From: Oscillospiraceae bacterium
GTDB taxonomy: Bacteria > Bacillota > Clostridia > Oscillospirales > Acutalibacteraceae
Length of the DNA: 64,000 nt
Direction of reading: 5' to 3'
NCBI GenBank assembly: GCA_910574935.1
Contig: CAJTCU010000007.1
Span: forward strand, 94,225 to 158,224
Part shown: piece after piece, positions 24,275 to 33,226 of the stretch
Position numbering within the stretch: the stretch's first letter is position 1
Layout of the letters: the number at the start of each line of letters is the position of its first letter
Notes under the pieces: generated by a model
What the model saw: only the letters and a program-made list of their open reading frames with translations
What the model was told of the DNA's origin: nothing
Databases searched by the model: none
Made by a program: the position numbers and the translations under genes

Positions 24275-24722
24275 CGGACGTTTTTCCTTCCGGGAGATGG
24301 GCCCTGAGGATGCCGGGGCTGTAGTGCCCCTGGATATCGACTATTACAATGCCTGTGAGGGCGGCCAGTGGACGGAAGAAACCGCCGGGCGGCGCATCCG
24401 GCAGGTGCTGGGCATGGACGGCGGCTGGGGCCTGCTGCTGGAAGAGGACGGCCAGCCCGCCGGCTTTGTGATGGGCTATTTCAAGCCCTATGACGACCTG
24501 ACCTCCTTTGTGTTGGAAGAGATCGTCATTTCCCGCGCCCGCCAGGGAAAGGGCCTGGGCACCCTGCTTTTAGCCGAGGTGGAACGCAGGGTCCAAGAGT
24601 TAGGCGCCTCAGGCGTGGAGCTTAGCGCGGTCAATGATGAAGTCCATCACCGTTTTTACAGCAGGGCCGGATATAGAGACGTGCAAAATTTTGTTCCGAA
24701 GGTCAAGTGGTTCTCTAGTTAG
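24267..24722 (+). CDS. GNAT-family N-acetyltransferase
   Basis: A 151-residue acetyltransferase-fold protein. The acetyl-CoA loop ARQGKGLGTLLLAEVERR and the C-terminal YSRAGYRDV are characteristic. Substrate unknown. Its ATG at 24267 lies inside the last codons of serC, so it is translationally coupled; a TTG at 24255 is too close to the GGAG box to be used. The third base is often G or C, richer than in neighbours. It lies between serC and serA. Confidence 0.85.
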   Translation: MDNGRFSFREMGPEDAGAVVPLDIDYYNACEGGQWTEETAGRRIRQVLGMDGGWGLLLEEDGQPAGFVMGYFKPYDDLTSFVLEEIVISRARQGKGLGTLLLAEVERRVQELGASGVELSAVNDEVHHRFYSRAGYRDVQNFVPKVKWFSS

Positions 24723-24770
24723 CTCGTGCACTTATTCTCTGTCTCTTTACTTTTAGAAAGGATGATTCCC

Positions 24771-25982
24771 ATGCATAAAATTCTCTGCCTCAATAAGATC
24801 AGCCCTACTGGTACCAAACGTTTTGGAGAAAACTATACTTTTTCTCCGGAGATGAAAGATCCTGAGGGCATTCTGGTGCGCTCGGCCTCTATGCACGATA
24901 TGGACTTCGCCCCTTCCTTGTTAGCCATTGCTCGGGCTGGAGCCGGCACCAATAATGTTCCGGTAGAGGAGTGCAACAAAAAGGGCATCGTGGTATTCAA
25001 TACTCCTGGGGCAAATGCCAATGCTGTGAAAGAGCTGGTACTGTGTGCCCTCTTGCTTACCTCCCGAAAGATTGGCCCCTCTATGGACTGGGTAAAGACT
25101 CTAAAAGGCCAGGGTGCGGAGGTCGGCAAGCTGGTGGAAAAGGGTAAGGGCCAGTTCACCGGGCCGGAGATTCAAGGCAAAGCCCTGGGTGTGGTGGGCC
25201 TGGGGGCCATCGGCATTTTAGTGGCCAACGCCGCCCACAGCCTGGGCATGGAGGTCTACGGCTACGACCCCTTCCTGTCGGTAGATGCGGCCTGGCGGCT
25301 GTCCCGGTCGGTGCATCGCTCCCTGTCCCTAGATGAAATCTACCAGAACTGCGATTACATCACCTTGCACCTGCCCTTGACCCCCGAAACCAAGAATATG
25401 GTAAACCCAGGCATCCTGGAAAAAATGAAGGATGGGGTGCGTATTCTGAACTTTGCCCGAGGCGACCTGGTAGACAGCGCCGCGCTGCTGGCGGCCCTCT
25501 CGTCCGGCAAAGTAGCCGCCTACGCCACCGACTTCCCGGACGACAGCCTTATCGGTACGGAAAACGTGGTGGCCCTGCCCCACCTGGGCGCTTCCACCCC
25601 TGAGAGCGAGGACAACTGCGCCCAGATGGCTGTGGACCAGATGAAGGAGTACCTGGAGAACGGCAACATTATCAACTCGGTGAACCTGCCCAACCTGGTC
25701 CTGGCCCGGGAGCCCGGAACCCTCCGGCTGTGCGTCATTCATAAAAACGTGCCCGGGGCCATTGCCACCTTCACCTCGGTCTGCGGCAAAGAGGGCATCA
25801 ACATCGAAAACATGCAGAGCAAGTCCCGGGGAGAGTACGCCTACACCATTCTGGACGTGACCAGCACTGCCGCCGGAGACGTGTCCCGGGCGGCCCAGTC
25901 GCTGGACAGCCTGGACGCCATTATCCGGGTGCGGGTCATTTGCCTAAACTCTGAAAGGATGAGCCACCATGAGCCACTTTGA
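24771..25982 (+). CDS. serA: D-3-phosphoglycerate dehydrogenase
   Basis: A 403-residue enzyme oxidising 3-phosphoglycerate with NAD to start serine synthesis. NAD loop GVVGLGAIG; catalytic region LNFARGDLVD and ALPHLGASTPESEDN; a C-terminal ACT domain begins CVIHKNVPGAIATFTS and probably gives serine feedback. The ATG at 24771 has AAAGGA eight bases before it. The C-terminus overlaps the next gene by 14 bases in another frame, so the last residues SERMSHHEPL may be variable. Confidence 0.93.
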   Translation: MHKILCLNKISPTGTKRFGENYTFSPEMKDPEGILVRSASMHDMDFAPSLLAIARAGAGTNNVPVEECNKKGIVVFNTPGANANAVKELVLCALLLTSRKIGPSMDWVKTLKGQGAEVGKLVEKGKGQFTGPEIQGKALGVVGLGAIGILVANAAHSLGMEVYGYDPFLSVDAAWRLSRSVHRSLSLDEIYQNCDYITLHLPLTPETKNMVNPGILEKMKDGVRILNFARGDLVDSAALLAALSSGKVAAYATDFPDDSLIGTENVVALPHLGASTPESEDNCAQMAVDQMKEYLENGNIINSVNLPNLVLAREPGTLRLCVIHKNVPGAIATFTSVCGKEGINIENMQSKSRGEYAYTILDVTSTAAGDVSRAAQSLDSLDAIIRVRVICLNSERMSHHEPL

Positions 25983-26295
25983 CTTTGAGGCCATGCAGGA
26001 GATTCAGCGGGAGCTTCAGGAAAAATATCAGGAGCGGTGGGGCGGCCTAAGCCCTGAAAAGGGCATACAGAAGCTGCTTTGGATGTTTTCCGAGGCAGGC
26101 GAGGTGGCGGATGCCATCAAAAAGACCTCCACCGAGGACCTACTGGCCGACACGCCCCAGCGCCGGCATTTTATAGAAGAAATGTGCGACGTGATGATGT
26201 ACTTTAATGATCTGATGATCTGCTATCGTGTCAGCCCCCAGGAGTTGGAGGCAGTCTACCGAGAGAAGCACCAGCGAAACATGAAGCGCTGGTAA
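25969..26295 (+). CDS. MazG-like nucleotide pyrophosphohydrolase
   Basis: A 108-residue all-alpha NTP pyrophosphatase-fold protein. The metal site is FSEAGEVADAIKK followed by EEMCDVMMYFNDLM, the EExxD-type pattern of MazG/dUTPase-like proteins. It probably removes unwanted nucleotides. It starts within the end of serA and closes the operon. Confidence 0.85.
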   Translation: MSHFDFEAMQEIQRELQEKYQERWGGLSPEKGIQKLLWMFSEAGEVADAIKKTSTEDLLADTPQRRHFIEEMCDVMMYFNDLMICYRVSPQELEAVYREKHQRNMKRW

Positions 26296-26314
26296 GCTTT
26301 CCTAAAAATCAAAA

Positions 26315-26347
26315 ACGGAGCGGCCCTTGGGGGCTGCCCCGTTTTTT
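26315..26347. terminator. Terminator between the serine operon and the HD gene
   Basis: An interrupted GC stem from ACGG to CCGT is followed by T6 on the plus strand, with an A-rich run on the other side, so it may act on both strands. Confidence 0.65.
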
Positions 26348-26353
26348 CTGCTA

Positions 26354-26854
26354 TTATTCATCCGTCCTGGTATTCAAATAGAGGGAGTTCAACAGTTTTC
26401 GCCCCGCCTGGGTCCGAAATACCTTTTCCCGGAAAGACTCCACTGCCTGCTGGTTTTGACCCATCTCATGGGCATTGACCAGATAGTCCGCCTCCAGCAA
26501 TATTTGACAGTCCAGGCCGTCCACATTGGCATAGGTATGGTGGCGGCAGACCAGCCGCACCACTCGCTCTATCATGGCCTCCGGCAGCGGGAATCGCGCC
26601 AAGAAGGGCCGCAGCACCGCTTCGCTTTCCTGCTCTTGCAAGTGCCCGGCAGCGGAGCCATACTTCTCCCGGCAGACCGGACAGGCAATGTCGTGCACAA
26701 TAGCTGCCACCTCCAAGGTCTCCTGGTTCTCTTGGTCCAGCCCTTCCAGCAGTCCAATGGCTCTGGCATAGGCGTATACCTTCAAAAAGTGGGCCACGTC
26801 CTCTTGATTGCCTTGGGAATAGTCGATCATTCCACGGATAATTTGTCCCGTCAT
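26354..26854 (-). CDS. HD-domain phosphohydrolase
   Basis: A 166-residue HD-fold protein. Metal ligands are in VAAIVHDIACPVC and VCRHHTYANVDGLD, with a further aspartate in LLEADYLVN. Such proteins cleave nucleotides or phosphoesters; the substrate is unknown. The ATG at 26854 follows AGGGGGG; a TTG two codons upstream is possible. It lies 14 bases after tyrS and is the last gene of the T-box operon. Confidence 0.82.
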   Translation of the reverse strand: MTGQIIRGMIDYSQGNQEDVAHFLKVYAYARAIGLLEGLDQENQETLEVAAIVHDIACPVCREKYGSAAGHLQEQESEAVLRPFLARFPLPEAMIERVVRLVCRHHTYANVDGLDCQILLEADYLVNAHEMGQNQQAVESFREKVFRTQAGRKLLNSLYLNTRTDE

Positions 26855-26868
26855 TCCCAAGCGCCCCC

Positions 26869-28089
26869 CTACAGCACTACCTTATGAAAGACCTTCTTAC
26901 CTTTTTTGATAACCAGGCCTTCTTCCAGCTGGGCCTTTTCAAAGGAGGCCGCGATATCCCCTACCTTTTCGTCATTGACGGATACGCCGCCTTGCTGCAC
27001 CAAACGTCGGGCCTCCCCCTTGGAGGGAGCCAAGCCGCTCTTAACCAGCAGATCTAAAATACCGGCCTTTTCATTAACCAGGTCCTCTTCTGTCAGCTGG
27101 GTGGTGGGCATATTTGCGGTACTGCCTCCCGCGCTGAATAGGGCCCGGGCGCCGTCTTGGGCCTTTTTTGCCTCTTCCGGGCCGTGGACCATCTCGGTGA
27201 GCTGGTAGGCCAAAATTTCCTTGGCCTGGTTTAGCTGGCTGCCCTCCCAGTGAGACATCTCGTCAATCTCCTCCAGAGGCAGGAAGGTGAGCATCCGAAT
27301 AAACTTGACCACGTCCGCGTCCTCTACGTTCCGCCAGTACTGGTAGAAGTCGAAGGGCGAGGTCTTGTTGGGATCCAGCCAAACCGCATTTCCAGCGGTT
27401 TTACCCATCTTATTCCCCTGGGAATCGGTAAGCAAATTAATGGTCAGGGCGTGGGCGTCCTTTCCCAGCTTCCGGCGGATGAGCTCAGTACCTCCCAGCA
27501 TATTGCTCCACTGGTCGTTACCACCGAACTGCATATTACAGCCATAATGCTGGAAAAGATAGTAAAAATCATAAGACTGCATGATCATATAGTTGAATTC
27601 CAAGAAACTTAGGCCTTTTTCCATGCGCTGCTTGTAGCAGTCGGCCCGCAACATGTTGTTTACAGAGAAGCAGGCCCCCACCTCCCGCAATAGATCTACA
27701 TAGTTCAGGCCCAGCAGCCAATCCGCGTTGTTAAGCATTTGTGCCTTGCCCTCACCAAACTCAATGAAACGTTCCATTTGCCGCTTAAAGCAAGCGGCAT
27801 TGTGATTGATGTCCTCCCGGCTCAGCATTTTACGCATGTCCGTACGGCCCGAGGGGTCCCCGATGGTGGTGGTTCCCCCGCCGATCAGCGCGATAGGACG
27901 ATTCCCCGCTAGCTGTAGGCGCTTCATCAGGGTCAGGGTCATGAAATGTCCGGCAGTCAGGCTGTCGGCCGTACAGTCGTAACCAATGTAAAACACCGCA
28001 TCGCCATTGTTAATCACATTGCGAATTTCGTCCTCATTGGTCACTTGGGCGATAAGTCCTCGGGCCACTAATTCTTCATAAAGCTGCAT
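26869..28089 (-). CDS. tyrS: Tyrosyl-tRNA synthetase
   Basis: A 406-residue class I synthetase. The nucleotide site that usually reads HIGH is TAGH (ADSLTAGHFM), so the first histidine is threonine while the last is kept. IGDPSGR and the KMGKT form of the KMSKS loop are normal, and the C-terminal S4 domain (RRLVQQGGVSVND) binds tRNA. AAAGGA precedes the ATG. It is the third gene behind a tyrosine-type T-box leader, so its level should follow tRNA-Tyr charging. Confidence 0.95.
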   Translation of the reverse strand: MQLYEELVARGLIAQVTNEDEIRNVINNGDAVFYIGYDCTADSLTAGHFMTLTLMKRLQLAGNRPIALIGGGTTTIGDPSGRTDMRKMLSREDINHNAACFKRQMERFIEFGEGKAQMLNNADWLLGLNYVDLLREVGACFSVNNMLRADCYKQRMEKGLSFLEFNYMIMQSYDFYYLFQHYGCNMQFGGNDQWSNMLGGTELIRRKLGKDAHALTINLLTDSQGNKMGKTAGNAVWLDPNKTSPFDFYQYWRNVEDADVVKFIRMLTFLPLEEIDEMSHWEGSQLNQAKEILAYQLTEMVHGPEEAKKAQDGARALFSAGGSTANMPTTQLTEEDLVNEKAGILDLLVKSGLAPSKGEARRLVQQGGVSVNDEKVGDIAASFEKAQLEEGLVIKKGKKVFHKVVL

Positions 28090-28108
28090 TTTATTCGTCC
28101 TTTCAAAA

Positions 28109-28807
28109 TCAAATAATATCCAACAGTTCGTTAAGTGCGCTTACAGTATGTTCAGGCGCTCCGATGTATCCAGGTACTTGTATAAATTGGTTGACCGGCA
28201 TCCAAACCACGTCCATATGCGCTTCATGAGCACAGAGTATATCAAAGGGATGATCACCCACATACACACAGTCATTAGAGGATACGCCAGCCTGGGCGCA
28301 AGCCAGCTTCAATATCTCAGGATCGGGTTTATAGAGGCTGACCTCTTCAGAGATGATGATAGGGGCAAAAAAGTGGGAAATCCCTTGCTCTTCCAATGCC
28401 TGCCGAATACCCGCATAATTGTTGCTGACGATCCCTAGTAATAGACCGCGTGCTTTCAGTTGGGTGAGCACCTTCATAGCACCCGGGACTAAATAATAGG
28501 ACTTCTCATAGCCCCGAGAGAAAATATCAGTCAGCTCACCGCCCACTAGGGCGCTTAGGTTCAGGGAATCACAATATATTTTTACCACATGCGCTAGATA
28601 CTCGTCATCTGGCATACGAATCCCTGTTTCATTTTCTTTCTTGACCTGCTCACCTTGCCAAATCTCGCTGGCAGCATAGGCTCGTTCCACTGTCTCAAAA
28701 TTAAGGCCTGGAATATGTCGGATGGCTGCCTCAAATACTTTTTCCTGAATACTAGGCTTTTTCAGCAGCAGTGTATTATCAATATCAAAGAAAACCGCTT
28801 GATACAA
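28109..28807 (-). CDS. HAD-superfamily hydrolase
   Basis: A 232-residue haloacid-dehalogenase-type phosphatase. FFDIDNTLL holds the nucleophile Asp, GIVSNNYAG motif II, YKPDPEIL the lysine and VYVGDHPFDILCA the acidic pair. A helical cap lies at about residues 20-90. Substrate unknown. It lies between the T-box-linked acetyltransferase and tyrS, and shares their control. Confidence 0.87.
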   Translation of the reverse strand: MYQAVFFDIDNTLLLKKPSIQEKVFEAAIRHIPGLNFETVERAYAASEIWQGEQVKKENETGIRMPDDEYLAHVVKIYCDSLNLSALVGGELTDIFSRGYEKSYYLVPGAMKVLTQLKARGLLLGIVSNNYAGIRQALEEQGISHFFAPIIISEEVSLYKPDPEILKLACAQAGVSSNDCVYVGDHPFDILCAHEAHMDVVWMPVNQFIQVPGYIGAPEHTVSALNELLDII

Positions 28808-28819
28808 AATAATAGCCTC

Positions 28820-29275
28820 CTATCTCTTGCAAAAGTCGATTATATCCATTCCTGGCTTTATTTCGTATGATCCTCCGGTACGCCGGTATCCTAGGCTTTC
28901 ATAAAAGCGGCACAGGCCGGGTTCCTGAAGAATAGTATCCAACTCCCAGCAAAATATGTCCGGGTATCGCTCCTCTAAAAGCCGCATAGCCCCGTGCCCT
29001 ACTCCCCGCCCCTGGTATTCCGGCAGAACGCCAATAGGCGACACCCGGCCGGTCTTCTCCCACCGGCGGATGCCGGCAAAGCCCAGGATTTTGCCATCCT
29101 CTAAAATGAAGTAATAGTCCCTTTCACTGATTTTGCGCCGGATGGATTCCAGCGGCTCCATAGCCGGGTTAGTGTCATAGTCCTGGTACTTTTCCAACAA
29201 AGCCGCAAAGCACCGCCGCTGAATATCTAGCAGAGCGGCAGCGTCCCCGATCCACGCCGGCTTCAATTGAAGCAC
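28820..29275 (-). CDS. GNAT-family N-acetyltransferase
   Basis: A 151-residue acetyltransferase. The acetyl-CoA loop is VLPEYQGRGVGHGAMRLLEE and the C-terminal YESLGYRRTGGSYEI is typical. The start is taken as GTG at 29275, eight bases after GGAGG. An upstream TTG would begin inside the T-box terminator. Substrate unknown; being under tRNA-Tyr control with tyrS, action on tyrosine or a related molecule is possible but unproven. Confidence 0.78.
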   Translation of the reverse strand: MLQLKPAWIGDAAALLDIQRRCFAALLEKYQDYDTNPAMEPLESIRRKISERDYYFILEDGKILGFAGIRRWEKTGRVSPIGVLPEYQGRGVGHGAMRLLEERYPDIFCWELDTILQEPGLCRFYESLGYRRTGGSYEIKPGMDIIDFCKR

Positions 29276-29300
29276 AAAATTCACCTCCACAGCCCAACAC

Positions 29301-29580
29301 AAAACGCCCTCTGCAAAAGCGCCCCATTGGGCATACTTTTTACAGAGGGCGATAAAATCGCGGTACCACCTCAGTTTACTGGGACCTCACGGCCACAGCC
29401 TCTACGGGTACATCCATACCCTGACAAGTTAACGCCCGTCAAACGGCTTTCCCTACTATCAGATTCAAGAAAGCAACTCTGGAAGGTATTTTCGACCGCT
29501 ACCATGCTCCCGCTTTCACCACCCGCGGGCTCTCTTTGCCATATAAAGCAGCGCCTACTTGCATTCCGTCATTGTCATTG
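29301..29580 (-). ncRNA. T-box riboswitch leader (tyrosine type)
   Basis: On the minus strand the canonical T-box sequence AGGTGGTACCGCG lies at about 29359-29371. It is followed by a terminator with stem CGCCCTCTG/CAGAGGGCG (29301-29351) and TTTTGTG. Upstream lies a Stem I with the AGAGAGC and GGTGAAAGC distal elements and, on the descending side, GAAAATACC containing TAC, a Tyr codon. Uncharged tRNA-Tyr would stabilise the antiterminator and let the acetyltransferase-HAD-tyrS-HD operon be read. Confidence 0.92.
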
Positions 29581-29586
29581 GCAAAC

Positions 29587-29615
29587 ATTATAGACTATTT
29601 TTTACCGAATGTCAA
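29587..29615 (-). promoter_or_regulatory. T-box operon promoter
   Basis: Minus strand TTGACA (29610-29615), 17 bases, TATAAT (29587-29592): a full consensus promoter directly before the T-box. Confidence 0.9.
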
Positions 29616-29672
29616 GCCAATCGTCCACAAAAATTTCGCTGCCATCAGTCCAGGCAGGCTGCGGGGAGGTTC

Positions 29673-31331
29673 TCAGGCCTTTTTCAGCATTTCTCCCGCC
29701 ATATCCAGTTGCAGCTGTGTTGCCTCTTCTCCACCGATGATCCGAGCTAGCTCCCGCTTTCGTCCCTCAAAGTCTAAGGGCTCCACCTGCGTATAGGTTC
29801 TCCCGGAAGAAATATGCTTGCTGATACGCAGATGATGGTCTGCCATAGCCGCGATCTGCGCCAGGTGGGTGATACACAGTACCTGGCGGTTTTGACTAAC
29901 CTGCTTCAGCTTTTCGCCAATACGGTTGGCCGCTCCACCGCTGACGCCGGTATCCACCTCGTCAAAAATTAACGTGTCGATCTTATCCCGTCCAGAAAGC
30001 ACTGTCTTAACCGCCAACATAATGCGGGAGAGCTCGCCGCCAGAGGCGATTTTGGACAAGGGCTTAGCTGGTTCTCCCTTGTTGGCCGAGACCAAAAATT
30101 GCAGCTTGTCACAGCCAGTCGGATTCAGAGGGACCCGCTGAATATCCGCCAGGAACTCTACCCCCGGCATATTCAAAAAGGCCAGCTCACTCTTCACCTG
30201 CTTGATAAACCGCTCTGCCGCCGCCCTGCGCTTAGTGGAGAGCTCCCGGGCCAAGCTAATGGCCACCTGCTTCTCCTGCTCAAACTTCCTCTGAAGCTCT
30301 TCCCGCTCTTCATCAGAGAACTCAATCTTCCGTAGGCTTTCTCGGCAGTTTTCCAAAAAAGCCAGCATCTCCTCCTCTGTCTCACCGTACTTCATCCCCA
30401 GCCGGTATAGTAAGTCTAGCCGGCTCTCAATGGCATCTAGAGCTGCTGGGTCAAACTCCACTGAGATATTCCGCAGGGCGCTGTCTGCATCCTCCAAAAG
30501 ATACCCCGCCTCCCGCAACTTTTGCAGGGCTTCGTCTAGCTGGGGCTGGTAGCCAGCTGTCTGCTCCAGCTGATCTGCGGCTTGAGACAGGTCTGACAAG
30601 ACGCCGCTACTCTCTTCATCTCCTGCCAACAGAGCTTTGACCAACTCCACGGCTGCCGATATTTTTTCACTGTTTCGGACAACTTCCCGATTTTGGGTTA
30701 GTTCCTCCCTCTCTCCAGGAACTAGATTAGCGCTTTCCAGCTCATTAATCTGGTAACGCAGCAGGTCTGCCTGACGGCTCTTTTCGCCCTCGTCCGTGTT
30801 CAACTCCTTCAGCCGCCGCTGTAGCCCCCGTACCCGACGGTAGCTGACCTGATATTTTTCTAAAAGCCCTTCTAATCGGCCAAAGCTGTCAATATAAGTC
30901 ATGTGTATTTCTGGAGAAAGCAGCTCGTAGCTTTCATGTTGGCCATGGATGCCCACCAGCCGGGGCGCAATAGTTTTTAGCATAGAGACTGTGGCTGGCG
31001 CACCATTCAGCTTGCAGCTAGACTTCCCCTCCAGTTTGATGTCTCGCTGAATTAACAGGGAGCCATCCTCCTCTAAGGGAACGGAAAGCCCTTCCAGCTG
31101 CTGCAAGGCATCCTCTGAAAGCCCTGTAAACAAGGCGGACACGGACGCCGAAGCTGTGCCTGTGCGCACGAGTTCCCTTGAGGTACGCTCTCCCAGCACC
31201 GCATGAATCGCGTCAATGATAATTGACTTGCCCGCTCCAGTCTCACCAGTAAGCACTGTGAAGCCAGATTCCAAGTCGATGGAAGCCCGCTCAATGACAG
31301 CGATATTATTGATAAAAAGCTGCGCAAGCAC
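29673..31331 (-). CDS. recN: DNA repair protein RecN
   Basis: A 552-residue SMC-like ATPase for double-strand break repair. Walker A is GETGAGKS near residue 32, two coiled-coil arms flank the middle, then GGELSRIMLAVK (ABC signature) and TLIFDEVDTG (Walker B). The start codon is GTG with AAGGAGG seven bases before. Last gene of the long dxs-nadK-argR operon, an order common in Firmicutes. No LexA box is visible close by. Confidence 0.95.
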   Translation of the reverse strand: MLAQLFINNIAVIERASIDLESGFTVLTGETGAGKSIIIDAIHAVLGERTSRELVRTGTASASVSALFTGLSEDALQQLEGLSVPLEEDGSLLIQRDIKLEGKSSCKLNGAPATVSMLKTIAPRLVGIHGQHESYELLSPEIHMTYIDSFGRLEGLLEKYQVSYRRVRGLQRRLKELNTDEGEKSRQADLLRYQINELESANLVPGEREELTQNREVVRNSEKISAAVELVKALLAGDEESSGVLSDLSQAADQLEQTAGYQPQLDEALQKLREAGYLLEDADSALRNISVEFDPAALDAIESRLDLLYRLGMKYGETEEEMLAFLENCRESLRKIEFSDEEREELQRKFEQEKQVAISLARELSTKRRAAAERFIKQVKSELAFLNMPGVEFLADIQRVPLNPTGCDKLQFLVSANKGEPAKPLSKIASGGELSRIMLAVKTVLSGRDKIDTLIFDEVDTGVSGGAANRIGEKLKQVSQNRQVLCITHLAQIAAMADHHLRISKHISSGRTYTQVEPLDFEGRKRELARIIGGEEATQLQLDMAGEMLKKA

Positions 31332-31350
31332 ACTAAAGCCTCCTTTTTAT

Positions 31351-31803
31351 TTAGGTGGTAAACAGCCTTTTTAGCTCTTCCTGGGCGCTTTTCGCTGTGG
31401 CGTCGTTGCGGCACACCACAAAAATCGTATCCTCTCCTGCCAGAGTACCCACGAAATCTTTCCAATACATCGAGTCCATGGCAGCGCACACAGCCTGAGC
31501 CATCCCACTCTGACACTTGATTACCAGCATATTTTGCGCCGCCTCCACGGAAAGCACAGAATCGGCAAAAAGTGAAAAAAACTTAGAGGACATATCTGTT
31601 GCCGTATCGGTGCCTGCTGAATACTTATACTTTCCGCTGCTGCTTAGCGTTTTAACCAGCCGCAGTTCTTTAATATCCCGGGAAACAGTGGCCTGGGTCA
31701 CGTCGTAGCCAGCCTCCCGCAAAAATCGAAGCAGCTCGTCCTGTGTCTCTAGGTCGTACTCCTTGATCAATTCCAGTATTTTAGCATGTCGTCGGGTTTT
31801 CAT
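31351..31803 (-). CDS. argR: Arginine repressor ArgR/AhrC
   Basis: A 150-residue transcription regulator. The N-terminal winged helix contains ELLRFLREAGYDVTQATVSRDIKEL; the C-terminal domain has GTLAGEDTIFVVCRN, the arginine-binding hexamer region. It controls arginine synthesis and breakdown genes. ATG at 31803, with AAAGGGAG close upstream, is chosen over an upstream ATG at 31836 that lies within nadK. It lies 19 bases before recN. Confidence 0.95.
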   Translation of the reverse strand: MKTRRHAKILELIKEYDLETQDELLRFLREAGYDVTQATVSRDIKELRLVKTLSSSGKYKYSAGTDTATDMSSKFFSLFADSVLSVEAAQNMLVIKCQSGMAQAVCAAMDSMYWKDFVGTLAGEDTIFVVCRNDATAKSAQEELKRLFTT

Positions 31804-31835
31804 GACGCTCCCTTTCCGGCATATTTTGCCTAGCA

Positions 31836-32669
31836 TTATTGATGTTCCAGAAGCTTATGATTCAGTGTATCATAAAAACTATTCTCTGTTAACCGGATAA
31901 ACCGGGCGGACCGTAAGCTTTTTTCAAAGATAATCCTATCGTTCCCCTGCAGCTCTACCGGTTCTTCCCCATCTACCGTTAAAAAAAGGCGACCCCGGTT
32001 TTTGGGTATCTCCACCATTAGCCGGGTATCCGGGGCAAACACCACGCTGCGGTTAAAAAGTGAATGGGGACAGATGGGCGTATAGATCATGCAGTCTAGC
32101 GTAGGCTCTATTACCGGCCCTCCCGCCGAAAGAGAATATGCCGTAGAACCCGTAGGCGTGGCTATAATAAATCCATCTGCACGGTAAGCATACCCTAAGC
32201 CGCTACCTATGGCCATTCGGTACTCAATGATGGTGGAAAGTTCCGCTGAAACTACCGCATCGTTTAAAGCCTGAAAACTCTGCCGTCTTTCTCCAGAGAC
32301 GAGTTCTACCTTAAGCATCATCCTACGTTCTTCCCGCCAATGTGCCTCTGCCAGCCGGGCCAGCAGTTGTATTTCCTCCCATTCCACACCAGCATTAAAG
32401 CCCAACTTGCCTGCGTTGACCCCCAAAACTGGCAAATCTAGCCCTGCGGCAGTTTTCGCAGCGCAGATAATGGTCCCATCGCCTCCCAAAGCTAGCAGTA
32501 GATCACAACCGCCGATTTGCTCCACTGCTTTCTGGCGCTGGGAACCCTTTTGGTACAGCCCAGTGATGAAAACGGTTTGGCATCCCGCCTTTCGCAAAAC
32601 AGCAGCAGCCTTTTCCGCCCGGGCGGCAGCCTGCTTTTTTACCAGGTTGGGCGCAATGGCAATTTTCAT
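31836..32669 (-). CDS. nadK: NAD kinase
   Basis: A 277-residue enzyme making NADP from NAD. GGDGT at residues 62-66 is the catalytic motif; LNDAVVS and ATPTGSTAYSLSAGGPVI bind the dinucleotide. Length is standard. Its ATG overlaps the stop of the preceding hypothetical gene. It lies in the conserved tlyA-nadK-argR-recN neighbourhood. Confidence 0.95.
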   Translation of the reverse strand: MKIAIAPNLVKKQAAARAEKAAAVLRKAGCQTVFITGLYQKGSQRQKAVEQIGGCDLLLALGGDGTIICAAKTAAGLDLPVLGVNAGKLGFNAGVEWEEIQLLARLAEAHWREERRMMLKVELVSGERRQSFQALNDAVVSAELSTIIEYRMAIGSGLGYAYRADGFIIATPTGSTAYSLSAGGPVIEPTLDCMIYTPICPHSLFNRSVVFAPDTRLMVEIPKNRGRLFLTVDGEEPVELQGNDRIIFEKSLRSARFIRLTENSFYDTLNHKLLEHQ

Positions 32670-33223
32670 GGCATGCCGTCCCCCTTTGTTCTATATTGAT
32701 CCACCGGCCAATCACTCCACACCTGGACCTCAATATATCGTTCCGGGCCATAGGAGCCATCCGCATTCCATTCTTGAGGCAGCCCATATTTTTCAATCAT
32801 CTCCAAAATTTCCTCATACGTATATATCTGATGTCTATACTCACGCCCATCATTGATCGTCGGGCTAAAGGTAGGCATTGAATCTCCATAGGTAAAGGAG
32901 AGGGTACGTAGGTCAAATTCCTCTATGGGAATCGCTACCATAGCGCTCTGCTCAAACCAGGTGCTTAGCCAGGGACTATGTTCCACCACCATATAATGTG
33001 GATTCTTTCGCTGAAGCACCCCACCCTTTTTCTTAAACTCCCGGCGGAGAATTTCCTCACAGTTCTGTCTGTATTCCACATACTGAGCGTGTCTTGCCGC
33101 GCACTGCGAATCCGGCCTCGCTATCTTCATATGTTCTAGAAGAATCTTTGCCTCCTCGATTGAGATCTCGGAAAGGCTATGAAAAGGACCTGAACGATCA
33201 TCAAAATAATGGTACAGATTCAT
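32666..33223 (-). CDS. Uncharacterised protein in the tlyA-nadK interval
   Basis: A 185-residue soluble protein that I do not recognise. It has no signal or membrane segment. The middle contains a basic stretch (RREFKKKGG) and the end is rich in aromatic and acidic residues (YTYEEILEMIEKYG, EVQVWSDWPVDQY). AGGGAG precedes the ATG. It lies three bases after tlyA and overlaps nadK by four bases, inside a normally conserved gene order, so it is expressed with them. An immunity-like or small regulatory fold is possible; no function is claimed. Confidence 0.75.
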   Translation of the reverse strand: MNLYHYFDDRSGPFHSLSEISIEEAKILLEHMKIARPDSQCAARHAQYVEYRQNCEEILRREFKKKGGVLQRKNPHYMVVEHSPWLSTWFEQSAMVAIPIEEFDLRTLSFTYGDSMPTFSPTINDGREYRHQIYTYEEILEMIEKYGLPQEWNADGSYGPERYIEVQVWSDWPVDQYRTKGDGMP

Positions 33224-33226
33224 TGC

